Positions 1-9,467 are shown, numbered from the stretch's first letter. The stretch is DNA of 64,000 nucleotides from Sphingomonas sp. RIT328 (GCF_000632225.1 NZ_JFYV01000055.1:1-64000); one strand, 5' to 3'. The notes: generated by a model from the letters alone, not told the origin. Program-made: numbers and translations.

Positions 1-624
1 GCCGACCAGCGTCGCGATCTCGTCTTCGGACGTTTCGGGAAGCGCCTGCCGCAGTGCCGCCGCCATGTCGGTGTCGTCGAGCGCGGCGAAGCGCAGCACG
101 CGGCAGCGCGAGCGGATCGTCGGCAGCAGCCGTCCCGGCGCGTGGCTGACCAGCAGGAAGATCGTCCCCGCCGGCGGCTCCTCGAGGTTCTTGAGCAAGG
201 CGTTGGCGCCGTTGCGCTCGAGATCGTCCGCCGCGTCGATGATGACGACGCGGCGCGCGCCCATCGACGGCGTCGTCGCGAACATCGGCTGGAGGCTGCG
301 CACCTGCGCGATGGTGATGCTGCGCGCGAGATCCTGATCCGGCTTGTCGGCATCCTTGGGCAGGCGGTGCAGCACGCGCAGATCGGGATGCGAGCCGGCA
401 TCGACCAGCGCCCGCGTCGGATGGCCCTCCGGCACGGCGAGGCCCGGCGCGACGGCGCCCGTGGCGCTCGCCTCGGCGAGCAGACGCAGCGCCGCGCGAT
501 GCGCGAAGCTGGCCTTGCCGACGCCTTCGGGGCCGACGATCAGCCACGCATGATGCAGCGAGCCGCCGCGCAAGGCCGCGGCGAAGGCGGCCTGCGCGTC
601 GCTATTGCCGAACAGCTCGCTCAC
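1..624 (-). CDS. holB: DNA polymerase III subunit delta' (HolB), C-terminus cut by window edge
   Basis: Clamp-loader subunit delta' of the replicative polymerase. The frame reads from a GTG at 624 into the left window edge, giving 208 codons of the N-terminal part. The start has the family look (SELFGNSDAQAAF), followed by LHHAWLIVGPEGVGKAS with a P-loop at about residues 31-38, then ALLKNLEEPPAGTIFLLVSH and a TIRSRC block, the usual sensor/SRC region of DnaX-like AAA+ proteins. GTG was chosen because no ATG lies upstream in frame and it sits 10 nt after the carboxypeptidase stop. The gene is last of the visible same-strand run mltB-dac-holB. The missing C-terminus lies outside the window. 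Confidence 0.9.
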   Translation of the reverse strand, partial: MSELFGNSDAQAAFAAALRGGSLHHAWLIVGPEGVGKASFAHRAALRLLAEASATGAVAPGLAVPEGHPTRALVDAGSHPDLRVLHRLPKDADKPDQDLARSITIAQVRSLQPMFATTPSMGARRVVIIDAADDLERNGANALLKNLEEPPAGTIFLLVSHAPGRLLPTIRSRCRVLRFAALDDTDMAAALRQALPETSEDEIATLVG

Positions 625-634
625 CGGCGTCGGA

Positions 635-1801
635 TCAGCCGAACAGCGAGGTCAGCCCCGCCCAGGCGCGACCGAAGAAACCGGCTTCGCCGACGTCCTT
701 GTCCGCGACCAGCGGCAGGCGCTGCTCGGGCAGGTCCGGCGCGGTGACGACGAGATCGGCGATATGCTGGCCCGCCTTGATCGGCGCGCGGATCGGGCCT
801 TCGTAGACGACCTTGGCGTGCATCTCCGGCACCGCGCCGGCCGGCAGCGTGACGGTCAGGTTGCGCGGCGCAACGAGGCCGACGCTGCTCGCGCCGCCCA
901 TCTGCACCTCGGCGGTCGAGACCTGCTTGCCCTGCGCGACGATCGGCTTGGCCTGCCAGGCGCGGAAGCCCCAGTCCATGAACCGCACCGATTCCTGTGC
1001 GCGACCGTTGGACGAGGTCAGCCCGGCGACGACCATCACCAGACGGCGGCCGTTCTGCTCGGCCGATCCGGTGAAGCCGTAACCCGCCTCTTCGGTATGG
1101 CCGGTCTTCAGCCCGTCGGCGCCCGCCACGCGGCCGAGCAGCGGGTCGCGGTTCGCCTGGGTGATGTCGGCGCCCGCGCCGAGCGTCTTGCCCCAGGTGA
1201 AGCTCGGCAGCGAATAGAAGCGCTTGTACAGGTCCGGGAAGTCGCGGATCGTCGCGCTGGCGAGATGGGCGAGGTCGCGCGCGGTGACATAGGTGACGCC
1301 ATTGTCGGGCCAGCCGTTCGAAGTGCCGAAATGACTGTTGGTCAGGCCGAGCTTCTTCGCCTCCGCGTTCATCCGGTCGGTGAAGGTCTGCTCGGTGCCG
1401 CTGATCCCCTCGGCGAGGACGACGCAGGCGTCGTTGCCCGACAGCGTGACGATGCCCTTGAGCAGATTCTCGACGCTGACATTCTCGCCGGTCGACAGGA
1501 ACATCGTCGACCCCGCCTGCGGCCCGTGCCAGCGCTGCCACGTCTCGGGACGGACCTGGAACGTCTGGTTGAGCTTGAGCTCGCCCTTCTTGATCATGTC
1601 GAACGCGACATAGACCGTCATCATCTTCGCCATCGACGCAGGCGGCATCCGCCGGTCGGCATCCCGCTGGTACAGCACCGCGCCCGACGACAGATCCTCC
1701 ATATAGGCGATCGGCGCGCTCCCCTGGAACTGGGGCGCAGCGGCGATCGAGGGAACGGCGGCGGCGACGATCGCGAGGGGAGCGGCAATCAGCTTGTTCA
1801 T
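635..1801 (-). CDS. D-alanyl-D-alanine carboxypeptidase, PBP5/DacC family
   Basis: Penicillin-binding protein that trims the terminal D-Ala of peptidoglycan pentapeptides in the periplasm. At 388 aa it has normal family length. A signal peptide covers about residues 1-22. The three catalytic motifs are present: SMAK (S56, K59), SGN (121-123) and KTG (232-234), followed by a C-terminal PBP5-type domain. The frame is open to a Met at 1879, but that start would run into the end of the upstream transglycosylase gene. The Met at 1801 gives a clean signal peptide and is preferred. It is transcribed with the upstream MltB-like gene (67 nt gap) and followed closely by holB. Confidence 0.93.
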   Translation of the reverse strand: MNKLIAAPLAIVAAAVPSIAAAPQFQGSAPIAYMEDLSSGAVLYQRDADRRMPPASMAKMMTVYVAFDMIKKGELKLNQTFQVRPETWQRWHGPQAGSTMFLSTGENVSVENLLKGIVTLSGNDACVVLAEGISGTEQTFTDRMNAEAKKLGLTNSHFGTSNGWPDNGVTYVTARDLAHLASATIRDFPDLYKRFYSLPSFTWGKTLGAGADITQANRDPLLGRVAGADGLKTGHTEEAGYGFTGSAEQNGRRLVMVVAGLTSSNGRAQESVRFMDWGFRAWQAKPIVAQGKQVSTAEVQMGGASSVGLVAPRNLTVTLPAGAVPEMHAKVVYEGPIRAPIKAGQHIADLVVTAPDLPEQRLPLVADKDVGEAGFFGRAWAGLTSLFG

Positions 1802-1868
1802 GACGATGGTGAGGCTTTCCGGGAGATGAAGCGGGACGAACTCGGCATAGCGCCGCACGGCGGCGACG

Positions 1869-2912
1869 TCAGCCCTCAACCGCGTCGGCGAGCAGCCCGA
1901 CCGACAGAGCGTAGAAATTCGAGCAATTGTAATCGAGAATCACGCGGTAATTGCCGGTGAGCAGATAGGCGGTCGCGCCCGGACCGTCGGGCTCGATCAG
2001 CGTCGCCTGCACAGTGTCCGCGGGCCAGCGCCGCCCCTGCGGCACAAGTCCGAGCGCGCGCCACTCCGCCATCGTCCGCCAGCGGCTGTGCCGTTCGAAC
2101 ACGCGCGGGCAGCGCGGGCTGACCATCCGGTTGGTGATGCTGCGCCGGTCGAGCGACGCCGGCACGCTGACCGCGACACCCCACGGCTGACCCGGTCGCC
2201 AGCCGGCATTGGCGAAGTAATTGCCGATCGAGGCGAGCGTATCGGCCGGGCTGGTCCAGATATCCGCGCGCCCGTCGCCATCGCCGTCGCGTGCGAGCCG
2301 CAGATAGACGGAGGGGAGGAATTGCGGATTGCCGGTCGCCCCTGCCCAGCTGCCTTTCAGCTGTTCGCGCGGAATGCCCCGATCGAGGATCTTGAGTCCG
2401 GCGATGAATTCGCCCGCAAACAATTCGCGCCGCCGCCCTTCATAGGCGAGGCTGGCGAGACTGCGCAGCAGGTCGAAATTGCCGGTATAGGCGCCGTAGT
2501 TGGTTTCATGCCCCCAGATTGCGACCATGATCGATTCGGGCACGCCGGTCTCGCGCTCGACCCGCGCCAGCCGGGCGCGTTGCGCCTGATAGGTCGAACG
2601 GCCACGACCGATTCGCGCCGCATCGACGTGGCTCGTCTTGTACGGCGCAAAGGGCGGGGTCGCGGTGCTGCCCGGATTGCCCGGCTGGGCCCGATCGAGC
2701 TGGATCGTGCGGTCGCTGAGCGTCAGCGTCGGGAAGACCGAGTCCACCGTCCGCTGCGTCACGCCGGCGGCCAGCGCCTGCTGCCGCAGCGTCTGAAGAT
2801 AGGCCTGAAACCCCGCCTCGTCCTGCGCGGCGACCGGCGCCGCGGCGGCCAGCGCCAAGCTCATGGCCAAAGCGCCGGTCGTCAGCGCGCGTCGCAATCC
2901 TTGCCCCCACAT
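1869..2912 (-). CDS. Lytic murein transglycosylase, MltB family
   Basis: Predicted periplasmic lytic transglycosylase that cleaves peptidoglycan glycan strands to 1,6-anhydro-muropeptides. The protein has 347 aa. A signal peptide ending near VAAQ (about residue 30) is followed by the SLT_2/MltB fold. The catalytic glutamate is E136 in WGHETNYG. Later family blocks are GSWAGATGNPQFLPS, a DGDGDGRADIW stretch and an ASIGNYFANAGWRPG segment. There is no lipobox, so a soluble periplasmic form is more likely than an MltB lipoprotein. It heads a minus-strand run with a D,D-carboxypeptidase, consistent with cell-wall remodelling. Confidence 0.9.
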   Translation of the reverse strand: MWGQGLRRALTTGALAMSLALAAAAPVAAQDEAGFQAYLQTLRQQALAAGVTQRTVDSVFPTLTLSDRTIQLDRAQPGNPGSTATPPFAPYKTSHVDAARIGRGRSTYQAQRARLARVERETGVPESIMVAIWGHETNYGAYTGNFDLLRSLASLAYEGRRRELFAGEFIAGLKILDRGIPREQLKGSWAGATGNPQFLPSVYLRLARDGDGDGRADIWTSPADTLASIGNYFANAGWRPGQPWGVAVSVPASLDRRSITNRMVSPRCPRVFERHSRWRTMAEWRALGLVPQGRRWPADTVQATLIEPDGPGATAYLLTGNYRVILDYNCSNFYALSVGLLADAVEG

Positions 2913-2967
2913 GCCGGCGGTGGTGCCACAGCCGGCGCGGCGCGTGAACCTCTTATCGTCGCAGGGC

Positions 2968-2997
2968 TTGCACGGGCAGCCGCGGTGCGACTATCCG
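2968..2997 (+). promoter_or_regulatory. Putative promoter of tRNA-Ser
   Basis: A TTGCAC hexamer at 2968-2973 is separated by 18 nt from TATCCG at 2992-2997, and the mature tRNA begins 10 nt later. The spacing fits a housekeeping sigma promoter with almost no 5' leader. The call rests on pattern alone. Confidence 0.4.
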
Positions 2998-3006
2998 GGG
3001 TCCGCC

Positions 3007-3096
3007 GGAGGGATGGCCGAGTGGTTTAAGGCAGCGGTCTTGAAAACCGCCGTAGGTGGAAGCCTACCGTGGGTTCGAATCCCACTCCCTCCGCCA
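3007..3096 (+). tRNA. tRNA-Ser(UGA)
   Basis: A 90-nt type II tRNA. Acceptor arms are GGAGGGA (3007-3013) and TCCCTCC (3086-3092), with discriminator G3093 and an encoded CCA at 3094-3096. The anticodon loop CTTGAAA reads TGA. It carries the long variable arm typical of tRNA-Ser and a GGTTCGAAT T-loop. Anticodon UGA decodes UCA and, through wobble, other UCN serine codons. Confidence 0.98.
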
Positions 3097-3116
3097 CCCG
3101 GCACCAGCGCCCTTCC

Positions 3117-5225
3117 CTATTTCGCCGGGCCGAGCAGCTTCTGCGCGAAATAGGTCATCTGCAGCGCCTGCAAGCGCGCGCCCTGTTCGATATCGGCGTC
3201 GCCGGAATGGCCGCCGGCGGTGTCCTCGTAGAAGAGGTACGGCAGGCCGTATTCCTTCAGCCGCGCGGCGAACTTGCGCGCGTGCTGCGGGCCGACGCGG
3301 TCGTCCTTGGTCGTCGTCCAGATATAGGGTTCGGGATAGGCGACGCCGCGCTTGATGTTCTGATAGGGCGAGATGGTTGCGAGGAAGGCGCGCTCCTCGG
3401 GCACCGATACCGAGCCATATTCGTCGACCCATGACGCGCCCGCGGCGATCTGTTCGTAGCGGAGCATGTCGAGCAGCGGCACCTGGATCGTCACCGCCTT
3501 CCAGAGGTCGGGATGCTGGTTGAACTCGACGCCCATCAGCAGGCCGCCGTTCGATCCGCCATAGATGCCGAGCTTGGCCGGACTGGTCAGCTTGCGCGTG
3601 AACAGGTCCTTGGCGACGCTGGCGAAATCGTCGTAGATCACCTGCCGCTTGGTCTTGCGCCCGGCATCGTGCCACTTCGGCCCGAACTCGCCGCCGCCGC
3701 GGATGTTGGCGAGGACGTAGGAGCCGCCGCGCTCGAGCCACAATTTGCCGGTGATCGCCGAATAGCCGGGCAGCATCGGCAGCTCGAACCCGCCATAAGC
3801 GGTCATGATCGTCGGCGTGCTGCCGTCGAGCGCGATGCCCTTCCTGTGGACGATGAAATAGGGCACCTTGGTACCGTCGGTCGAGGTCGCCTCATGCTGT
3901 TCGACGACGAGGTTGCTCGCGTCGAACTTGGCGGGCAGCGTCTTGACCGGTGCGGCGACGCGGCCGCTCGCGGCGTCGATCGGCAGCAGGGTCGTCGGCG
4001 TCAGGAAGCCGGTGACGGTGAGATAGCCGTGATCGCTCTTGTCGTCAGCGCTGGCGACACCGAGCGAGACGTTGTCGGGCAGCGCGATCGGCCGCGCCGT
4101 CCACCCGCCCGCGCCCGGCGTATAGACAGCCGCACGCCCGCGAACATTGTCGTTGTAGATCAGGACGACATGGTCCTTGGTCGTCACCACCTCGTCGACC
4201 GACTGACGCGGGTTGGGCGCGAACACCACGGTCGGGCGGATCGCATTCGCCTGCACCTCGGCGAGCGGCGCCGAGGCGACCGAGCCGGCGGTGATCGCGC
4301 CCCACGGATCGCTGGTCTGGAACAGCACCTGGCCGGCGACCATGCCGACCGGGCTGGTCCGCGCCGGAATGTCGAGCTTCTTCGTTCCCGCCGGCGTCCA
4401 GACGTGGGTCTCGCCGCCGAAGAAGGTCACCCGCCGCTCGATCGTCACCAGCCGATTGCCCTGGCCGTCGGTGATTACGCCGGCATAGGTGCCGAGCTGG
4501 TCGGTCGGCTGGCCGCGGAAGATCTCCTGCGCGCCGGCCAGCGGCTGGCCCCGCTTCACCGTCTTGACGACGAAGGGATAGCTCGACGCGGTCATCGTGC
4601 CCTCGCCCCAGTCGCGGCTGACCAGCAGCGTATCCTTGTCGAGCCAGCTCGCGCCCTGTTTCGACTTGGGCAGCGCGAAGCCGCCGGCGACGAACTGGCC
4701 GCTGGCGAGATCGAACTCCCGATAGCTGATCGCGTCCTCGCCGCCTTCGGACAGCGCGACGAGGCACAGCCGCTCTTCGGGCTGGAGGCAGGTCGCGCCC
4801 TTCCACACCCACTTCTTGCCTTCCGCCTTCGACAGCGCATCGAGATCGAGCACCGTCGTCCACTTCGGCTGCGGCCGGGCATAGTCCGCCTCGCTGGTCC
4901 AGCGCCAGATGCCCTGCGGATGATCGGCGTCGCGCCAGAAATTGTAGATCCGGCCGAACAGCTGGCTCGGCATCGGAATACGGTCCTTTGCCGAGGCGAT
5001 CGCCAGCGCTTCGGCATAGAAGGTCCCGTAGCGCGGATCGTTCTGCAACCGCGGCAGCGTGCGCGCATTCTCCGCCTCGACCCAGGCGAGCGGCTTGGCG
5101 CCGTCCTTGTCCTCGAGCCAGAGATAGGGATCGGTCTGGGTGCTGGTCGTCATGGCGGTGCTTTGCGCGAGCGCGGGCGCGGCGGCAAGGATCGTCGAGG
5201 CGATCAGCAGGCTTCGGAGGATCAT
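3117..5225 (-). CDS. Prolyl oligopeptidase family serine peptidase (S9A), exported
   Basis: Predicted serine endopeptidase/oligopeptidase acting after proline on short peptides. The protein has 702 aa. A signal peptide (MILRSLLIASTILAAAPALAQ) is followed by the family N-terminus DPYLWLEDKDG, a seven-bladed propeller region, and an alpha/beta-hydrolase domain. The catalytic triad is visible: S558 in GGSNGG, Asp in DDRV near 641-642, and H673 in GGHSGD. The frame stays open far upstream, but that extension is antisense to the MFS gene; ATG 5225 has AGGGAGA about 9 nt upstream. The signal peptide indicates a periplasmic enzyme, as in many sphingomonads. Confidence 0.93.
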   Translation of the reverse strand: MILRSLLIASTILAAAPALAQSTAMTTSTQTDPYLWLEDKDGAKPLAWVEAENARTLPRLQNDPRYGTFYAEALAIASAKDRIPMPSQLFGRIYNFWRDADHPQGIWRWTSEADYARPQPKWTTVLDLDALSKAEGKKWVWKGATCLQPEERLCLVALSEGGEDAISYREFDLASGQFVAGGFALPKSKQGASWLDKDTLLVSRDWGEGTMTASSYPFVVKTVKRGQPLAGAQEIFRGQPTDQLGTYAGVITDGQGNRLVTIERRVTFFGGETHVWTPAGTKKLDIPARTSPVGMVAGQVLFQTSDPWGAITAGSVASAPLAEVQANAIRPTVVFAPNPRQSVDEVVTTKDHVVLIYNDNVRGRAAVYTPGAGGWTARPIALPDNVSLGVASADDKSDHGYLTVTGFLTPTTLLPIDAASGRVAAPVKTLPAKFDASNLVVEQHEATSTDGTKVPYFIVHRKGIALDGSTPTIMTAYGGFELPMLPGYSAITGKLWLERGGSYVLANIRGGGEFGPKWHDAGRKTKRQVIYDDFASVAKDLFTRKLTSPAKLGIYGGSNGGLLMGVEFNQHPDLWKAVTIQVPLLDMLRYEQIAAGASWVDEYGSVSVPEERAFLATISPYQNIKRGVAYPEPYIWTTTKDDRVGPQHARKFAARLKEYGLPYLFYEDTAGGHSGDADIEQGARLQALQMTYFAQKLLGPAK

Positions 5226-5309
5226 CGGCGCTAGTCTCCCTGTCGTTGGACCGGTCTTGCCGGGCAAAGCGTTGCCGCGCAATCCGCCGCGACGATCAGG
5301 AGACACGCG

Positions 5310-6707
5310 ATGACCGATGGCCTGCCCCTGCCCCGCCGCTATGTCGCTATCGGCGCCATTTCCGCGGGGACGGCGCTGGTCATCATCGACGGCGGCATCG
5401 CCACGGTGGCGCTGCCGACGATCGCGCGCGACCTGCACGTCGGCAACAGCGCGGTGGTGGCGGTGGTCACCGTCTACCAGCTGATCCTGGCGATGATGAT
5501 CCTGCCCTTCGCCGGGCTGGGCGACAAATTCGGGTTGAAGCGCACCTATCAGTTCGGCCAGCTCGTCTTCACCGTGGCGACGATGCTGTGCTTCTTCGCC
5601 AAGAGCCTGCCCTTCCTGCTCGTCGTGCGGGCCGCGCAGGCGCTGGGCGCGGCGGCGGCGCTCAGCGTCTCGTCGGCGCTGATCCGCTCGATCTACCCGG
5701 CGAAGCAGCTGGGGCGCGGGCTCGGCATCAACTCCGTCGTGGTGTCGAGTTCGGCGGCGCTGGCACCGACGCTCGGCGGCCTGGTGCTCGGCATCGCGCC
5801 CTGGCCCTGGGTCTTTGCGAGCGCCGTGCCGTTCGCCTTGCTCAGCCTCGTCCTCGGTCGGGCCCTGCCGGCGCCGCAGCCGCGCGACGAGCCGTTCGAC
5901 GTGCTCGGCGCGGTCATGTGCGCGAGCATGATCGGCCTCGTCATCTCGGGGGCGGAGAGCGCCGTCCACGGCGACAGTCCCGTGGTGTCGGCGGCGATCG
6001 TCGCGGTCGGCGCCGCGATCGGCTGGATCTTCGTGCGGCGCGAGCGTGGCGAGGCGAAGCCGATCCTGCCGATCGACCTGCTCGCGCGGCCGGTGATCGC
6101 GCTGTCGGCGATCGGCGCCTATACCGCCTTCACCGCGTCGATGACCCTGCTGCTGTCGACGCCGTTCCGCTTGCAGCATGGCTTCGGCTTCTCCGCCGCC
6201 GAGGTTGGCGCGGCGATCGCGCCATGGCCGCTCACCAATATGATCGTCGCACCGCTCGCCGGCTGGCTGTCCGACCGGGTGCCTGCGGGCGTGCTCGGCG
6301 GGATCGGCATGGCGGTGTCGATCGTCGCGCTGCTGCTGATCGCCACGCTGCCCGCGGACGCGGCCTATGTCGACATCGCCTGGCGTATGGCCTTGTGCGG
6401 CTCCGGTTTCGGTCTCTTCCTGCCGCCCAACGCCCGCCTCATCATCGGCTCGGCCCCGCGGGAGCGGGCCGCCGCCGCCGGTGGACTGGTCGGCACGGTC
6501 CGGCTCGTCGGGCAGACGACCGGCGCGACTTTGATCGCGGCGCTGCTCGCGATCAACGTCGGCGCCGGCATGGCGCCGCCGCTGGTCGCCGCCGGCCTTG
6601 CGGCGGTGGCGGGGATATGCAGCCTCGCCCGCCTGCGCCCGTCGATCCGCAACCCGCGCAGCGACGAGGCGGAAGACCAACAGCCGGGAACGCAGGTCTC
6701 GCGCTGA
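5310..6707 (+). CDS. MFS transporter, DHA2 (EmrB/QacA-like) family
   Basis: Inner-membrane proton-coupled exporter of 465 aa, probably with 14 membrane segments. The first helix region (YVAIGAISAGTALVIIDGGIATVALP) and the motif A-like loop GLGDKFGLKRT are typical of DHA2 drug exporters. An APTLGGLVLG stretch matches the antiporter motif C region. AGGAGA precedes the ATG at good spacing. It stands alone, divergent from the S9 peptidase and convergent with the DUF885 gene, with no linked regulator or membrane-fusion protein. The substrate cannot be told from sequence; multidrug export is the default guess. Confidence 0.85.
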   Translation: MTDGLPLPRRYVAIGAISAGTALVIIDGGIATVALPTIARDLHVGNSAVVAVVTVYQLILAMMILPFAGLGDKFGLKRTYQFGQLVFTVATMLCFFAKSLPFLLVVRAAQALGAAAALSVSSALIRSIYPAKQLGRGLGINSVVVSSSAALAPTLGGLVLGIAPWPWVFASAVPFALLSLVLGRALPAPQPRDEPFDVLGAVMCASMIGLVISGAESAVHGDSPVVSAAIVAVGAAIGWIFVRRERGEAKPILPIDLLARPVIALSAIGAYTAFTASMTLLLSTPFRLQHGFGFSAAEVGAAIAPWPLTNMIVAPLAGWLSDRVPAGVLGGIGMAVSIVALLLIATLPADAAYVDIAWRMALCGSGFGLFLPPNARLIIGSAPRERAAAAGGLVGTVRLVGQTTGATLIAALLAINVGAGMAPPLVAAGLAAVAGICSLARLRPSIRNPRSDEAEDQQPGTQVSR

Positions 6708-6735
6708 CCCGCACCCGGTCGGTCTCAGCGCACCG

Positions 6736-8466
6736 TCAGAACACCGCCCGCGCGGTCGGCTCGCCCATCATGCGCTGACGGACGAGCGGGATCGCCGGGC
6801 CGCCGTAGCTCAGGAACTGGTCGTGGAAGGCCTTCCACGCCGTGCGGCCGCCCCGCGTCGCAGTCCAGTCGTCGCGCAGCTTGCGGATCATCAGCTTGCC
6901 GAGCGTGTAGTTGAGATAGGCGGGATCGTAGGTGCCGCGCGCCGCCTGCTGGCGCGAATTGCCTTCGTCCTGATAGCATTGCTCGCGGAACATCTGCAGG
7001 CTCTGCGCCTGCGTCATGCCGCGGGCGTGCAGGCCGATCGCCGACAGGAAGCGGCAGTCGCGCAGCAGCGCGTTGCTGATCTGGCCGACATGCGTCTCGG
7101 CATCGCCATTGCCGAGGCCGGCGTCCCACATCATCTCCTCGGCATAATGCGCCCAGCCTTCGGCGAAGGCATAGCCGACGAAGACCCGGCCGAACATCGA
7201 CGGCGAGCGGTTGGCGTGGAGGAATTGCAGGAAGTGCCCCGGCATCACCTCGTGGACCGAGGTGAACAGCAGATCCTTCTTGCCCGGCACGAAGGCATCC
7301 TGCGTCTTCTTGTCCCAGGCGGGATCGGGCGGCGAGATATAATAGACCGAGGGGACGTTCTTCTCATACGGCCCGGCGGGATCGATATAGGCGGAGTTCT
7401 GCCGGTTGTAGGGCGGACTTTCCTCGACCTTCGCTTCCTCGGTGCCGGGGATGGTGACGAGATCCTTGGCGATGACGAACGCCCGCAGCTCCGGGATCTG
7501 ACGGCGCGCCTCGGCGACCGGGCCGTCGGGCGACTTGTTGGCGTTCATCTTGTCGATGCAGGCGGGGATCGTCTGGCCGGGCGCGAATTGCCGGCAGGCG
7601 GCGGCGAGCGCATCCTGGTTGCGCTTGAGGTCGGCGCGTCCCGCCGCTTCGAGCGTCGCGAGCGGGGTATCGACGCCTTCCGTCGCGCGGACCATCCGCT
7701 GGAATCGATCGGCGCCGAGTGCGAAATCACCGGTGGCGGTGCCGCGCTGTCCCTCGAGCCAGGTGCCGAGCGCCCGCACGGCCGCGCTCGCCGCCGCGGC
7801 GGACGTGGCGAGCTGTTTCTGCAAGGCCGGGTCGCGCACCTCCGCGAAGGCGGCCTTGGCATCGCCCGTGTAGTAATCGGCGAAGCCGTTGAAGCCGGCG
7901 ACGCCATAATCGATGAACGATCGCGGCATCGGCGTCTTCAGATTGGCGCGGATCGCCTGCGCCGCCGCCGGCACCCGGCCGAAGAAGGCGACCAGCGCCT
8001 TCATCCGCGTCGGTGCGTCGGCATAGGGCCGCGCGATATAAACGTTGGGATCGAGCCCGCCCCCGACATAATAGGCCGGGTTGGTGTGCGGCTGATCGGC
8101 ATCGTCGAGCCAGAACAATTTCCCTTCGGCGACGCGGATCAGATAGTCGCGCTCGAACCGCTCGTCGAGAGTGAGGTCGGCATCCTTGAAGCCGCGCGCG
8201 CGGTCGATCGCCTGGCGGAGGAAGGCCGACTGGCGTTTCAGCCCGGCCGCGCTCCAGTCCGGCAGTTGGCCGTCGAAATCGTGACGGCCCTGATAGACCG
8301 CAGTGGCTGGATCGAGCTTGAACCAGCCTTCGATGAACCCGTCGCGAAAGGCGGCGAAGCCCTGCGTCGCAGCAGTCCGCGCCTGGCTCTGTGCCGGCGC
8401 CGGCGTTCCGCCGAATCCTGCTGCCGTGGCGATGGCGAGCAGCGATGCCGCCGCGATGATCCGCAT
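6736..8466 (-). CDS. DUF885 family putative metallohydrolase, exported
   Basis: A 576-aa secreted protein of the DUF885 family, whose members are predicted zinc peptidases distantly like M32. A signal peptide spans about residues 1-26. The family signature HEVMPGHFLQ (H405, E406, H411) and the following EGWAHYAEEM block (about 434-443) supply plausible zinc ligands and the general base. ATG 8466 follows an AGGGGA ribosome-binding site. The gene is divergent from a chloroperoxidase-like hydrolase and convergent with the MFS gene. The substrate is unknown; in sphingomonads such proteins accompany other periplasmic peptidases, as the S9 enzyme nearby does here. Confidence 0.85.
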   Translation of the reverse strand: MRIIAAASLLAIATAAGFGGTPAPAQSQARTAATQGFAAFRDGFIEGWFKLDPATAVYQGRHDFDGQLPDWSAAGLKRQSAFLRQAIDRARGFKDADLTLDERFERDYLIRVAEGKLFWLDDADQPHTNPAYYVGGGLDPNVYIARPYADAPTRMKALVAFFGRVPAAAQAIRANLKTPMPRSFIDYGVAGFNGFADYYTGDAKAAFAEVRDPALQKQLATSAAAASAAVRALGTWLEGQRGTATGDFALGADRFQRMVRATEGVDTPLATLEAAGRADLKRNQDALAAACRQFAPGQTIPACIDKMNANKSPDGPVAEARRQIPELRAFVIAKDLVTIPGTEEAKVEESPPYNRQNSAYIDPAGPYEKNVPSVYYISPPDPAWDKKTQDAFVPGKKDLLFTSVHEVMPGHFLQFLHANRSPSMFGRVFVGYAFAEGWAHYAEEMMWDAGLGNGDAETHVGQISNALLRDCRFLSAIGLHARGMTQAQSLQMFREQCYQDEGNSRQQAARGTYDPAYLNYTLGKLMIRKLRDDWTATRGGRTAWKAFHDQFLSYGGPAIPLVRQRMMGEPTARAVF

Positions 8467-8585
8467 GACTATGTCCCCTGATTCGTTTGGTATACGTCAT
8501 GCTGGCACTGCCACGCGGCGAACGCCAGCGAGGAACAGCGCGCCGGAAGCCACGTTGTCGCCAACGGATTACGAGAGGATCGGCC

Positions 8586-9413
8586 ATGCCTTATGTGAAG
8601 ACGCGCGACGGTACCGACATCTATGTCAAGGATTGGGGATCCGGCCGGCCGGTGATCCTGCTGCACGGCTGGCCGTTGTCGGCGGACAGCTGGGATCCGC
8701 AGATGATGGCGCTGGCCGATGCCGGCTTCCGCGCGATCGCTTATGACCGGCGCGGCTTCGGCCGGTCGGGGCAGCCGTGGAGCGGATATGAGTATGACAC
8801 GCTCGCCGATGATCTCGCCGACGTGATGGCGGCGACCGGTGCCGACAGCGACGCGACGCTGGTCGGTTTTTCGATGGGCGGCGGCGAGGTCGCCCGCTAC
8901 ATGAGCCGGCACGGCGGCAAGGGCGTGATCGCCGCGGCGCTGGTCTCGTCGGTCGTACCCTATATGCTGAAGACCGACGACAATCCCTATGGCACGCCCG
9001 AGGACAAGCTCGCCGAGATCGGAGAGAATATCCAGAAGGACCGCGCCCATTTCTTCCGCGACACCTTCTTCAAGCAGTTCTTCGGCGTCGGCGTGATCAG
9101 CCATCCGGTCAGCGACGACGTGCTCGACGCAGCGACGGCGACGGCCTTGCAGGCGGGGCTCAAGCCGACGCTCGCCTGCGCCGAGGCGTTCGGCCATACC
9201 GACTTCCGCCCGGACCTGGCCGCCTTCCGCGTCCCGACGCTGATCATCCACGGCACCAGCGACCAGACGGTGCCGATCGACGCCGCCGGTCGCGCCGCCG
9301 CGGAGGGCATCGCAAACAGCCAGCTCGTCGAATATGACGGTGCCCCGCATGGCCTGTTCGCGACGCATGGCGATCGCCTGACCAACGATCTGCTCACCTT
9401 CCTCGGCCGCTGA
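8586..9413 (+). CDS. Alpha/beta hydrolase, non-heme chloroperoxidase/arylesterase type
   Basis: Cytoplasmic serine hydrolase of 275 aa, the usual size of bacterial cofactor-free haloperoxidases. The catalytic triad is S96 in GFSMGGG, D226 in IHGTSDQTVP and H255 in GAPHGLF. The oxyanion region LLHGWPLSADSW and the YDRRGFGRS strand are characteristic of this subfamily, which shows esterase and peroxide-dependent halogenation activity in vitro. The open frame extends to 8487, but ATG 8586 with GAGAGGA just upstream matches the family N-terminus (MPYVKTRDGTDIYVKDWGSG). There is no signal peptide. It is monocistronic, and the true substrate is unknown. Confidence 0.88.
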   Translation: MPYVKTRDGTDIYVKDWGSGRPVILLHGWPLSADSWDPQMMALADAGFRAIAYDRRGFGRSGQPWSGYEYDTLADDLADVMAATGADSDATLVGFSMGGGEVARYMSRHGGKGVIAAALVSSVVPYMLKTDDNPYGTPEDKLAEIGENIQKDRAHFFRDTFFKQFFGVGVISHPVSDDVLDAATATALQAGLKPTLACAEAFGHTDFRPDLAAFRVPTLIIHGTSDQTVPIDAAGRAAAEGIANSQLVEYDGAPHGLFATHGDRLTNDLLTFLGR

Positions 9414-9432
9414 GGCCTGATAACCGGACCGT

Positions 9433-9467
9433 ATCGCCCGCGCGTCAGACGACTGGCGCCGGGCGAT
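9433..9467. terminator. Hairpin after the hydrolase gene
   Basis: ATCGCCCG at 9433-9440 is repeated in inverted form as CGGGCGAT at 9460-9467, 20 nt after the hydrolase stop. No clear T-run follows, so termination is only suggested. Confidence 0.35.

Noticed and set aside
5226..6680. Long minus-strand frame continuing upstream of the prolyl oligopeptidase
   Set aside because: It is antisense to the MFS gene, Arg/Asp/His-rich without domains, and the signal peptide at 5225 marks the true start.
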